Assembly: GCF_040892615.1 (NCBI RefSeq)
Contig: NZ_JBFRYC010000004.1
Span: 1 to 64,000 of the forward strand
Reading direction: 5' to 3'
DNA: 64,000 nt
Origin: Thioclava arctica
GTDB taxonomy: Bacteria > Pseudomonadota > Alphaproteobacteria > Rhodobacterales > Rhodobacteraceae
Shown: in pieces, positions 1 to 7,346 of the stretch
Numbering within the stretch: the first letter of the stretch is position 1
Layout of the letters: each line of letters opens with the position of its first letter
Translations under genes and position numbers: made by a program
The notes under the pieces: generated by a model
Databases searched by the model: none
What the model was told of the DNA's origin: nothing
What the model saw: only the letters and a program-made list of their open reading frames with translations

Positions 1-45
1 GCGAAGCCCTTCAGGCAACAGCTTGGTGTCGAAACGCCCTGTCAT
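1..45 (-). CDS. Unrecognised gene, first codons only (runs off window)
   Basis: The minus strand is open from an ATG at 45 to the window edge and reads MTGRFDTKLLPEGLR. A GAAGGGG Shine-Dalgarno-like stretch lies about 8 nt upstream; an in-frame ATG at 54 is the alternative start. Fifteen residues are too few to assign a family. It diverges from the truncated dehydrogenase at 84-830, so it may be the gene that interrupted it, or an unrelated neighbour. Confidence 0.3.
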   Translation of the reverse strand, partial: MTGRFDTKLLPEGLR

Positions 46-83
46 GATGATCATCCCCTTCAGCATCTGCGCCAAATGTAGGA

Positions 84-830
84 GTGGAGCCGTCAAACAT
101 CACACAATGTGCGCCAGAGCCGTTTTACTCCGCTGCCGTGCATGGGCGCGCCGAGGTGATCGGTGATAGCGAAGTGCGCGACATCATGCGCATCACGCGC
201 CAGACGGAAAAGCTGCATGACTTTGCCTTCCGACTGGCGCGCAAGCGCCGTGCGCGTGGCAAGCCGGGGCATGTGACCTGCGTGGATAAGGCCAATGTCT
301 TTGAATCCCAGGCGTTCTTCCGCAAGATCTTTGACGAGCGCGCCGAAGGGTTCACCGATGTGGGAAAGAGCTACAACTATGTCGATGCGCAGGCGCCTGA
401 TCTGATCCGCCGACCTTGGGATTTCGACGTGCTGGTCATGGAAAACATGTTCGGCGATGTCCTGTCGGATCTGGCCGGTGGTCTGGTTGGCGGGATGGGC
501 ATGGCGGCCTGTGCCGAGATCGGCGACGATCATGCCCTGTTCCAGCCCGCTCATGGCAGCGCGCCCGACATCATGGGGCAGGACAAGGCCAACCCGCTCG
601 CCGCGATCCTGAGTGGTGCGTTGATGCTCGACTACCTCGCCGAGACGTATAACAGCCCGGCGGCGCAATCGGCTGCGCTGCTGGTCGATACGGCCGTTGA
701 GCGCGGCTTTGAGCAAAACCGGCTGCGCCCGATGGAGTTTGGCGGCGATATGGGCACGGCGGCGATGACGGCCGAGCTGGCGTTGCTGATCGACGAGATC
801 GCCTCCGGTGCGGAGACAGGCGCGCAATGA
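84..830 (+). pseudogene. 5'-truncated isocitrate/isopropylmalate/tartrate dehydrogenase-family gene
   Basis: The 248-residue frame (GTG at 84, in-frame stop at 48-50) matches the C-terminal two thirds of a beta-decarboxylating dehydrogenase. It has RITRQTEKLHDFAFRLA, the Lys/Asn motif VTCVDKANVF, the metal-binding Asp region ENMFGDVLSDLAGGLVGG and the nucleotide-binding HGSAPDIMGQ. Family members are about 350 aa, so roughly the first 110 residues are missing, including the N-terminal part of the nucleotide domain. The end overlaps otnK by ATGA, so it was once the first gene of this operon. By family and context it oxidised a hydroxy-acid feeding 3-oxo-acid sugars to OtnK. As written it should be inactive. 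A functional short form is unlikely but not excluded. Confidence 0.8.
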
Positions 831-2107
831 CGGGGCAGGGCGATCAGATCGAGATCGGTGCGATTGCCGATGATTTCACGGGGGCCTGTGATCTGGCGGT
901 GATGTTGCGCCGCTCGGGGATGCGGGTCGCCCTGAGGGTCGGCGTGCCCGAGGGCGCATTGCGCGAGCGCGCCGATGCCGTCGTTGTGGCGCTGAAAACG
1001 CGCAATATCGCGCCCGATCTGGCCGTCGCCGAAAGCTGCGAGGCGGCGCGCTGGTTGCGCGATCACCTTGGGGCAAAACGATTGTTTTTCAAATATTGTT
1101 CTACGTTCGATTCCACGGACGCGGGCAATATCGGGCCGGTCAGCGACGCGCTGATGCAGGAGGCGGGCGCAAAACGGGCCATCGCTGCGCCCGCCTTTCC
1201 CGAAAACGGTCGGCGCGTATTCATGGGGCACCTGTTCGTGGGCGATCGCCTGCTGTCGGAAAGTTCGATGGCGCAGCATCCGCTAACGCCGATGCATGAC
1301 CCTGATCTCGTGCGGGTGCTGTCGCGCCAGCGCAGCGCCCCGGTCGGGTTGATTGACAAGACCTGCATCGATCTGGACGTAGACACGGTGCGCGCGTCCT
1401 ATCAGGGTGCGGAGGCGGGCACGATAGTGATCTGCGATGCCGTCAGCGATGGTGATCTTGATACGCTTGCGCAAGCGGTTCTCGCTGAGCCGTTGGTCAC
1501 GGGGGGCTCGGCGATCGGGGCCGCCCTTGCGCGCCAGATCATGGCCGGGTGCCGCGCGCAGCGCGATGCCTTCACCCGTCCCGATCCTGCGCAGATGCGG
1601 GCGCTTGTCCTGTCGGGGTCGGGCTCGGAGATGACGCGGGCGCAGGTGTCCCAAGCGATTGCGGCAGGCTATGAGGCGGTCAAGGTGGGCGCGGCAGAGG
1701 CGGGCCAGCCCGAGGCTCTGGCAACGCAGGTTCTGGATCAGCTGGCGGCGTGTTCCAATCCGCGCCAACTCGTTTATGCCACCGACCGCCCCGAACAGGT
1801 CAAGGCTGTGCAAGCGGTTCTGGGCCGTGAAGAGGCCGGGGCGCGGCTTGAGACTTTCTTCGCCATTCTGGCGCAGCAGGCCGCCGCGCGGGGCTATAAC
1901 GCTTTCGTCGTCGCGGGTGGCGAGACCTCGGGCGCTGTCGTGCGCGGGCTCGGGGTGCAGGAACTGGCGATTGGCCCCGAAATCGCGCCGGGCGTGCCTT
2001 GGGCGCAGGGCGGGGGGCTGTGGCTTGCGTTGAAGTCAGGCAATTTCGGACAGGCGGATTTCTTCGAAACCGCGGTGTCGATGCTGGAACAAGGAGAGCC
2101 TGCATGA
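827..2107 (+). CDS. otnK: 3-oxo-tetronate kinase (four-carbon acid sugar kinase)
   Basis: This 426-aa protein phosphorylates a four-carbon 3-oxo acid sugar at O-4 in threonate/erythronate-type catabolism (family knowledge). The N-terminal substrate domain opens with GAIADDFTGACDLAVML, the hallmark of the DUF1537 family. The C-terminal nucleotide-binding domain contains GGETSG at residues 364-369. Length is normal for OtnK. The start at 827 overlaps the previous stop as ATGA, and its own stop overlaps otnC the same way, so translation is coupled. With OtnC next door the route would be kinase then decarboxylase, giving dihydroxyacetone phosphate and CO2. Substrate stereochemistry cannot be read from the sequence. 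Confidence 0.9.
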   Translation: MTGQGDQIEIGAIADDFTGACDLAVMLRRSGMRVALRVGVPEGALRERADAVVVALKTRNIAPDLAVAESCEAARWLRDHLGAKRLFFKYCSTFDSTDAGNIGPVSDALMQEAGAKRAIAAPAFPENGRRVFMGHLFVGDRLLSESSMAQHPLTPMHDPDLVRVLSRQRSAPVGLIDKTCIDLDVDTVRASYQGAEAGTIVICDAVSDGDLDTLAQAVLAEPLVTGGSAIGAALARQIMAGCRAQRDAFTRPDPAQMRALVLSGSGSEMTRAQVSQAIAAGYEAVKVGAAEAGQPEALATQVLDQLAACSNPRQLVYATDRPEQVKAVQAVLGREEAGARLETFFAILAQQAAARGYNAFVVAGGETSGAVVRGLGVQELAIGPEIAPGVPWAQGGGLWLALKSGNFGQADFFETAVSMLEQGEPA

Positions 2108-2736
2108 CAAGCAAATTGCGCGAAGAGATCTGCAAGATCGGTCAATCGCTCTATGCGCGCGGATATACCGCCGGTAGCTCGGGCAATATCTCGGTGCGCC
2201 TGCCCGATGGCGGCTGGCTGATGACCCCGACCAATATCGCGATGGGTGATCTCGACCCCGCCGAACTGGCGCTGATCGATGCGCAGGGGCGCTTCGTGTC
2301 GGGGCCAAAGCCGACGAAAGAGAGCTTTCTGCATCTGGCAATGTATCGCCATCGCGCCGATGCAGGGGCGGTCGTGCATCTGCATTCCACCCATGCCGTC
2401 GCGGTGAGTATGCTCGAGGAAACCGACCCCGATGCCGCGATCCCGCCGCTTACCGCCTATGCGGTAATGAAGCTGGGCAAGGTCAAGCTGGTTCCCTATT
2501 TCCCGCCCGGCGATCCTGCCCTGGGCGATGCGGTGGCGGCGGTGGCGGGCAAGCATCACGCGGTGTTGCTGGCCAATCACGGCCCTGTCGTCGCAGGCAC
2601 GGATCTGCGCGCCGCACAATATGCCAGCGAAGAGTTGGAAGAAACCGCCAAGCTTTTGTTTATTCTTCGGGATCGACGCTATCGTGCGTTGACGCCCGAC
2701 GCCATCCTCGACCTGCAACACCGTTTTCCGAGCTGA
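2104..2736 (+). CDS. otnC: 3-oxo-tetronate 4-phosphate decarboxylase (class II aldolase fold)
   Basis: A 210-aa class II aldolase/adducin-family protein. Conserved positions are visible: Glu73 (PTKES), the zinc ligands His92 and His94 (VVHLHSTHA) and His159 (LLANHGPVV). The phosphate-binding segment TAGSSGNISVR lies near residue 22. The longer reading frame beginning at 1999 is rejected, because ATG 2104 gives the normal family N-terminus and a 4-nt overlap with otnK. It should cleave the OtnK product to dihydroxyacetone phosphate plus CO2 in the cytoplasm. The alternative is L-fuculose/ribulose phosphate aldolase, but direct coupling to otnK favours OtnC. Confidence 0.88.
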   Translation: MTSKLREEICKIGQSLYARGYTAGSSGNISVRLPDGGWLMTPTNIAMGDLDPAELALIDAQGRFVSGPKPTKESFLHLAMYRHRADAGAVVHLHSTHAVAVSMLEETDPDAAIPPLTAYAVMKLGKVKLVPYFPPGDPALGDAVAAVAGKHHAVLLANHGPVVAGTDLRAAQYASEELEETAKLLFILRDRRYRALTPDAILDLQHRFPS

Positions 2737-2739
2737 TCC

Positions 2740-3057
2740 ATGTTTGTCATCACCGTCACCTTCACGATCCATCCCGGCCAAATGGGCCGGTTCATCCCGC
2801 TGATGCGCGCTCAGGCGCAGCAATCTCTTGACCTCGAAGAAGGGTGCCTGCGCTTTGATGTCTGCACCGAGGCCAAATCCGATCCCACGCGCGTGTTCCT
2901 GTATGAGGTCTATTCCAACGCCGCCGCCTTCGAGCAGCATCTCGCCAGCACCCATTTTCAGCAGTTCGACAGCGCGGTCGCCGAGCTTGTGCAGGCAAAA
3001 GAGGTGCAGTCCTGGGAATTGTCGCCATGCGGTCAGGCGTCTGTGAGCGTGCTCTAG
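2740..3057 (+). CDS. Antibiotic-biosynthesis-monooxygenase (ABM/LsrG-like) domain protein
   Basis: A 105-aa ferredoxin-like single-domain protein: FVITVTFTIHPGQMGRFIPLM, then EEGCLRFDVC, then FLYEVYSNAAAFEQHLAS. These are the usual ABM strand and helix landmarks. Its ATG lies 3 nt after the otnC stop, so it is the last gene of the operon. Small ABM proteins often sit in sugar and quinone operons as quinol monooxygenases or as isomerases of reactive sugar phosphates (LsrG type). Which applies here is unknown. Confidence 0.8.
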   Translation: MFVITVTFTIHPGQMGRFIPLMRAQAQQSLDLEEGCLRFDVCTEAKSDPTRVFLYEVYSNAAAFEQHLASTHFQQFDSAVAELVQAKEVQSWELSPCGQASVSVL

Positions 3058-3103
3058 GCGCGGCACCTTACCCTGTCAAGACAGTCCCGTTTTTGTATGG
3101 AAC

Positions 3104-3130
3104 GGCGCGGTGCCACAGGGCTACCGCGCC
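3104..3130. terminator. GC-rich hairpin between convergent genes
   Basis: GGCGCGGT at 3104-3111 pairs perfectly with ACCGCGCC at 3123-3130, and the inner GCC/GGC can extend the stem. It lies between the stop of the monooxygenase gene (3057) and the stop of the convergent aldo/keto reductase (3139). There is no strong T-tract on either side, so the bidirectional terminator role is an inference from position and stem. Confidence 0.45.
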
Positions 3131-3138
3131 GAATAGTT

Positions 3139-4068
3139 TCACGTTTCACTGCGATCCGTTGCCGGGGGAGGCTCGGGGCTCAACGCGCTGATGCGGTTAT
3201 AGATTTCAGGTGTCATATCAAAGTGTATAGCTGCCAGAGACGGCAGCAATTGTTGTGACGTCCGCCCCGATATGATCGGCATCGGGGCCGCAGGATGGGC
3301 GGCGACCCAAGCCACCGCCAAAGTTGCGGGATCGGTGCCAATCTCGGCCCCCAGATCGGTCAACCCGGCGGCGGCTTCCAGCATCCAATCCTCCCGGTAA
3401 CGCGATTTGTAAACCGTGTTCTGCGCCAGTCGCCCCGTTTCGCCGCGTTGGTATTTTCCGGTCAAAAGCCCGGCCCCCAAGGGCGAGTAGGACGCGACTG
3501 CAATGGTCTGATCCGCCGCCATCGGCAGGAGTTCAACCTCGGCCTGACGTTTGAGCAAGCTATACATCGGCTGGATGATGTCGATCGTCAGATCGAACCT
3601 GGCTGCGACCGCGACGGCTTTCATTACCTGCCACGCGGCGAAATTGGACAGCCCGACATAGCGGATCTGTCCGGCCTGTTTCAGGCGCGCCAAAGCCTCC
3701 ATCGTTTCGTGCAAATCGGTGTGGGGATCAAAGCGGTGCATGTAGAGCACATCGATCACATCAAGCTTCAACCGGCTGCGGGAAACGTCGAATTGGGCCG
3801 TCAGATTAGCCTTGCTTGCATCCCCGTCGCCACCGAATTTCGTCGCGATCAGCAGAGAGTCGCGTTCCGTTTCGATCATCGCTGACAGCATGGTTTCCGA
3901 AGCGCCGTCACCATAGCCGTAAGCGGTGTCGAAATGGTTGATGCCTGCACGGCGGCAGGTGGTGAACATATCCTTACTGGCCGCTTCATCCGCGCCGCTG
4001 CCAAACTGCATCGCGCCAAAGGCGAAACGGCTGACCGGGGTTGCGTCAAGTGTTGTGATCTGGGGCAT
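3139..4068 (-). CDS. Aldo/keto reductase
   Basis: A 309-aa TIM-barrel NADPH-dependent oxidoreductase. The catalytic set is recognisable: Asp47 and Tyr52 in FDTAYGYG, Lys77 in ATKFGG and His in VLYMHRFD. C-terminal cofactor contacts lie around PIISGRTSQQL. Proteins of this subgroup reduce sugar aldehydes or act on sugar lactones. It is convergent with the otnKC operon, so a shared carbohydrate role is possible but co-transcription is not. Start ATG 4068 gives the normal N-terminus (PVSRFAFGAMQFG). Confidence 0.88.
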   Translation of the reverse strand: MPQITTLDATPVSRFAFGAMQFGSGADEAASKDMFTTCRRAGINHFDTAYGYGDGASETMLSAMIETERDSLLIATKFGGDGDASKANLTAQFDVSRSRLKLDVIDVLYMHRFDPHTDLHETMEALARLKQAGQIRYVGLSNFAAWQVMKAVAVAARFDLTIDIIQPMYSLLKRQAEVELLPMAADQTIAVASYSPLGAGLLTGKYQRGETGRLAQNTVYKSRYREDWMLEAAAGLTDLGAEIGTDPATLAVAWVAAHPAAPMPIISGRTSQQLLPSLAAIHFDMTPEIYNRISALSPEPPPATDRSET

Positions 4069-4115
4069 CAGGGAACTTCCCGAATATGATCCAAAGGGTG
4101 GGCCTACGTCCTGAG

Positions 4116-4232
4116 ATGAGCGCGTGCTTTTATATCGTTGCCGATCTGCAGGAATGGGATGTCGACGGCATCAAAACAGACCCTCAAACAGCAAGTTACA
4201 AAGCAATGCGCGCCAATGAAAGGGGCGGTTGA
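4116..4232 (+). other. Short ORF or gene remnant, unrecognised
   Basis: Between the reductase start and the IS5 left end there is a 38-codon frame (MSACFYIVADLQEWDVDGIK...) ending 3 nt before the inverted repeat; it can be extended in frame upstream to an ATG at 4086. The composition is protein-like but no family is recognised. It may be the 3' end of a gene disrupted when the IS arrived. Confidence 0.25.
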
Positions 4233-4299
4233 GTAGACCTTGTTGCACATATCAGTGATGAGGATTCACTACGCGAATCCAGTGCGTTAGATCGGTGCC

Positions 4300-5273
4300 T
4301 TGCCGAAGCCTTCTCCCACCCGCTATCGCACGACGAACTGGTTCGAATATAACGCGGCGCTGCGCCAGCGGGGCTCGCTCTCGGTCTGGTTTGATCCCGA
4401 CACGGTCTGGCATGCCGGAAAAACCGGCAAGCGGGGGCGGCCCGAGACGTTCTCGGATGCGGCGGTCCAGGTCTGCCTCACGCTGAAAGTGCTCTTCGGC
4501 CTTCCGCTTCGGCAAACGGTCGGGCTGGTCGAGAGCCTGATCCGGATGGCTGGGCTCGATTGGCCGGTTCCGGATTATTCGACGCTGTGCCGACGGCAAG
4601 CGCGGCTCGGGGTGCAGATCCCCTATCGCCGTTCGGGGAAGCCGTTGAACCTGCTGATCGACAGCACCGGCATCAAGTTCCGCGGCGATGGCGCCCTCTC
4701 GGGCGATTGCTTCGCAATCCCCTGCCGGGTAACAAATGGCTGGCCCGGAAGCATGGCCCTACCCGGCGGAGGCAATGGCGCAAGGTCCACATCGCCATGG
4801 ACACGGAGACCGGCGACATACGCGCGGTCGAGTTCACCTCGAGCCGCCAGGGGGACAGCCCTCTGCTGCCGGAGTTGCTGGCGCAAATTCCCGAGGAAGA
4901 AGAGATCGCCACCGTCACCGCGGACGGCGCCTATCACACGCGACGATGCCATGCCGCGATCATCGAACACGGCGCCGATGCCGTCATACCGATCCGCCGC
5001 AACGGGCGCGCCTGGAAAGAGGACTGCCCTGCAGCCTTGGTGCGAAACGAGATCCTGTGCGCGACGCGACGCCTTGGAAGAGCGCTCTGGAAACGATGGG
5101 CGGACTATCACGTCCGAAGTCGGGTCGAAGCTCAGATGAATCGCCTGAAGCTCTTCGGCGAGCGGATCATGTCACGAGACCCCGACCGCCAGACCGCCGA
5201 AATCCAGATCCGCATCGCTATCATGAACCGCTTCTCGGTCCCCGGTAGGGCCGAGATCGAGGCTATCACCTGA
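4300..5273 (+). pseudogene. IS5-family DDE transposase, frameshifted by a 41-nt insertion
   Basis: The first frame starts at TTG 4300 and encodes the N-terminal domain (NWFEYNAALRQRGSLSVWFD) and the first catalytic Asp region LLIDSTGIKFRGDG. It then runs into foreign sequence. From 4737 a second frame resumes exactly where the family continues (WLARKHGPTRRRQWRKVHIA) and carries VTADGAYHTRRC and the terminal RVEAQMNRLKLFGERI with the catalytic Glu. The family has one residue between GDG and W, whereas 44 nt occur here (4693-4736). This implies a net insertion of 41 nt that shifts the frame. Confidence 0.85.
4693..4736. repeat. Hairpin-rich insertion inside the IS5 transposase
   Basis: The interrupting segment contains GCCC-TCTC-GGGC at 4693-4704, immediately followed by GATTGC-TTC-GCAATC at 4705-4719, then CCC...GGG. 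These are tandem small stem-loops. Such compact palindromes resemble miniature repetitive elements. No second copy was noticed in this window. Confidence 0.5.
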
Positions 5274-5355
5274 AGGGCCACGGGAAAGGGGGCCGTCAGC
5301 CCCAACGCTGATTTGCGCAACAACGCCGGGCGAAAGCCTCCGATAAGTTAACAAA

Positions 5356-6678
5356 TCAATTTTGGGCCTTGTCGAATGTCAAGCCTCTGGTGCGGGTGAG
5401 GATAGCTTTGCGCACAGTGTCGTGGATTGCAGCAGGGAAGTTCGGCGGCAATGCAGCAGCGACGGCTTCGATGGCATCTTCCGCCCGCGCGGCGACATCC
5501 TTGATCAGACTGGTCGCACGGATTTTCGAAAGCCCGGCTCGCATTCCCGACTGAACAAAATGCCGACCGTGAACTTGATCAATTCGGTAGTGCCGCCGGT
5601 CACCGACTGACATGGCGAGCTTCATCTGTTTTCGCTCGATCTGACGCGCGATAAGGCTCGGCTGAGCTGAGAGTATGTCATAGAGCGGCGTCAGGCGGTA
5701 TGAACCGCCGGGACTGATAAACACGCTGAAATTCTTGGCGTGACCGTCTGTCGCGCCCATCAGCCAGAAAATGATCTGAGCCTTGAAGAACACGTCCTGA
5801 TCTTCTGTCGGCGAGTCGCTGCCGGTCAAAAAGCCAAGGATATCGACAATGCCAGGACCACCATCGCTCTGATATTTGAGTGTCGGCGGGACCGAGAGGG
5901 CTTGGCAGCAATCCTCTTGCGGCAATCTGATCAACCGACCGTCCTTCGTCCAACGGCGGTCGAAGCGTTCAATGACTAGCGCTTTGGTTTCGCCGAAGGT
6001 TTGGATACGAGCATCATTGACCGGTAGGCCAAAAGCTTCAGCCAGTTTTAGGCAATAGAATTCATTCTCGACACTGTCCGAGAGGTCGATGCCGTCCGGC
6101 AATTTGCCGAGTTGTTTTTTGAACAGATGCGTTGTTGGCGTCGTGCCATGTGGTTTAAGCCAGTTTCCGTCATGCCAAAGCAGCGCCGTCTTTTCCTGTG
6201 CGCCAGCCACTGAGATCCTGAAATCGTCGTCGCGGGTCAGGCCAAGCGGAGCTTGGCTCAATCCTTTCAGAATTTTCTCGATGGCGGCTTCATCGACAAT
6301 CTCTCCTTCGATCGTGCCTGTGCTGTCGATCTCTTCATCGTCACCAGCCATGAATTGCAGTGCGCCAACACAATCTCTCCCGATGATGGATAGCAGGCTG
6401 TAGGCATCAATGCCGCGCGCGCCGACTTTCTCGGCGACGCGGCGTCTGAGTGCGTCGGAGTCTGGCAGCAGGTTCTCAAAAACCGCGACCACGGGTTCAC
6501 CGCGATAGGGTGTCTCGCGCAAGGGAAGGGAAAGAGAGACCGGTAGCGCATTACTCCAGTCTAGCCAGTTTTGATTATAGGCGAAGCTGATCGCGCCGCT
6601 GGTTTCACGGCTTAGCGTTCCGACACGCCGGTTGTTGAGATAGACACGCAGCGGCACATAGCTCGGACGCCGTCCCAT
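5356..6678 (-). CDS. hipA: HipA-type serine/threonine kinase toxin
   Basis: This 440-aa protein has the same length as E. coli HipA. The N-terminal HipA domain (PLRVYLNNRRVGTL...FENLLPDS) is followed by the kinase domain. Key elements are the P-loop ISVAGAQEK with Ser156 (equivalent to the autophosphorylated Ser150) and Lys163, catalytic Asp311 and Asn316 in GATDGHAKNFS, and metal ligand Asp334 in LTPLYDILS. The family phosphorylates glutamyl-tRNA synthetase or related targets and induces dormancy. The start codon overlaps the hipB stop as TGATG, so the pair is translationally coupled. The reading frame is intact and no active-site change is visible, so it should be functional. Confidence 0.93.
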   Translation of the reverse strand: MGRRPSYVPLRVYLNNRRVGTLSRETSGAISFAYNQNWLDWSNALPVSLSLPLRETPYRGEPVVAVFENLLPDSDALRRRVAEKVGARGIDAYSLLSIIGRDCVGALQFMAGDDEEIDSTGTIEGEIVDEAAIEKILKGLSQAPLGLTRDDDFRISVAGAQEKTALLWHDGNWLKPHGTTPTTHLFKKQLGKLPDGIDLSDSVENEFYCLKLAEAFGLPVNDARIQTFGETKALVIERFDRRWTKDGRLIRLPQEDCCQALSVPPTLKYQSDGGPGIVDILGFLTGSDSPTEDQDVFFKAQIIFWLMGATDGHAKNFSVFISPGGSYRLTPLYDILSAQPSLIARQIERKQMKLAMSVGDRRHYRIDQVHGRHFVQSGMRAGLSKIRATSLIKDVAARAEDAIEAVAAALPPNFPAAIHDTVRKAILTRTRGLTFDKAQN

Positions 6679-6929
6679 CAGAACAACTCTTCTATGTCAG
6701 ATGCCGTCCCCTTAGAACGCGACCTGATTGTGAATTCGAGGTCGAGGGCGGCCAGCACGGCAAGGATGGAATCCATCTTCGCGGGCGTATTTCCGGTTTC
6801 GATCAAGGAAATAGTGCCTTGGCGCAGTCCGGCGCGTTCGGCCAAATCCATCTGCGTCAAGCCGCGCTTTTTACGTGCGCGCTGGATGATGGTTCCGATT
6901 TGTTTTGTTGTGCGTGCAAGGTCATTCAT
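6678..6929 (-). CDS. hipB: HipB-type antitoxin, XRE-family repressor
   Basis: An 83-aa helix-turn-helix protein: IGTIIQRARKKRGLTQMDLAERAGLRQGTISLIETG, followed by a short C-terminal strand ending EELF. The longer reading frame to 7142 is rejected because it runs through the operator array and has no coding character. ATG 6929 begins the family N-terminus. No Shine-Dalgarno precedes it. Instead a near-consensus promoter (TTGACA-17-TATATT, 6964 down to 6936) would start transcription at about 6929-6930, predicting a leaderless mRNA. It should repress its own operon by binding the four palindromes upstream. Confidence 0.92.
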   Translation of the reverse strand: MNDLARTTKQIGTIIQRARKKRGLTQMDLAERAGLRQGTISLIETGNTPAKMDSILAVLAALDLEFTIRSRSKGTASDIEELF

Positions 6930-6935
6930 ATTGCC

Positions 6936-6964
6936 AATATACGCCATGGCGTATAAGGTGTCAA
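6936..6964 (-). promoter_or_regulatory. hipBA sigma70-type promoter with operator O1 as its spacer
   Basis: On the minus strand TTGACA (6964-6959) and TATATT (6941-6936) are separated by 17 nt, an ideal spacing. The perfect 18-bp palindrome O1 covers the spacer and most of the -10 element. The predicted start lies at the hipB ATG. A bound repressor would block RNA polymerase directly. Confidence 0.7.
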
Positions 6965-7036
6965 TATGCGCTGTAACGTATATGTAGCAACTATACGCTG
7001 GAGCGTGTATGGCCAATGTATGCGCTGTGGCGTATA
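6938..7036. repeat. Four HipB operators in a 27-bp-periodic array
   Basis: O1 6938-6955 is the perfect palindrome TATACGCCATGGCGTATA. O2 6965-6982 is TATGCGCTGTAACGTATA, O3 6992-7009 is TATACGCTGGAGCGTGTA and O4 7019-7036 is TATGCGCTGTGGCGTATA. Starts are exactly 27 bp apart. The consensus is TATRCG(N6)CGTRTA, which is the same architecture as the E. coli hip operators (TATCC-N8-GGATA, four copies) but with different half-sites. Confidence 0.85.
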
Positions 7037-7142
7037 AGTGAAAGCTGTGGCCTCTGGGATGCGGCAGCACTCGAGGGGCCCAAGAACAAGTGATGTGCTC
7101 TCGTATGACGAGTGAAATTTTGCTACACAAAATGATACACAC

Positions 7143-7346
7143 TTTGATCGCATCAAAAAATTAAACTATTGTTTTAAAATGAAAAACATTTTTTTCACAT
7201 GGGATTTGTCGGACTTCGTCTCCGCCACCTAAACCCCCTTACTGTATATGATTTCAATGGGTTAGGTCTCTTTTCGGCGTTGTCGCAGGTAACACAAGAG
7301 GTTACACAGCGATGATTGTCCTGTTTGAATCGGGTCCTTTAGGTTC
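7143..7346. other. AT-rich leader of the integrase gene with a possible att core
   Basis: This stretch is clearly AT-richer than its surroundings (runs of A and T at 7155-7195). It contains CGGACTTCGTCTCCGCCACC at 7210-7229, which resembles the 3' end of a tmRNA or tRNA gene, a frequent integrase target. No complete RNA gene is present. It would fit an attachment-site arm of the former island. No matching second copy was found in the window. Confidence 0.3.

Larger units (their letters stand above)
4236..5327 (+). mobile_element. IS5-family (IS903-like) insertion sequence, inactivated
   Basis: The left end reads GACCTTGTTGCACA at 4236. The right end, read on the minus strand from 5327, is GGCGTTGTTGCGCA. 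The similarity continues inward as ATATCAG versus AAATCAG, giving imperfect inverted repeats around a DDE transposase gene. The 9 bp outside each end do not match, so no target duplication is visible. The element is about 1.09 kb. Confidence 0.75.

Noticed and set aside
1894..3066. 390-codon minus-strand frame across otnK/otnC
   Set aside because: Shadow frame caused by GC-rich third positions; both plus-strand genes have full catalytic motifs.
4227..5336. Target-site duplication of the IS5 element
   Set aside because: The 9-bp flanks GGTTGAGTA and GGGCGAAAG do not match.
6938..7036. Repeat array as a small CRISPR
   Set aside because: Repeats are 18-bp palindromes with 9-bp gaps directly upstream of hipB; the unit size and context are operators.
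6930..7142. Longer hipB frame (71 extra residues)
   Set aside because: The extension is a translation of the operator array and promoter.
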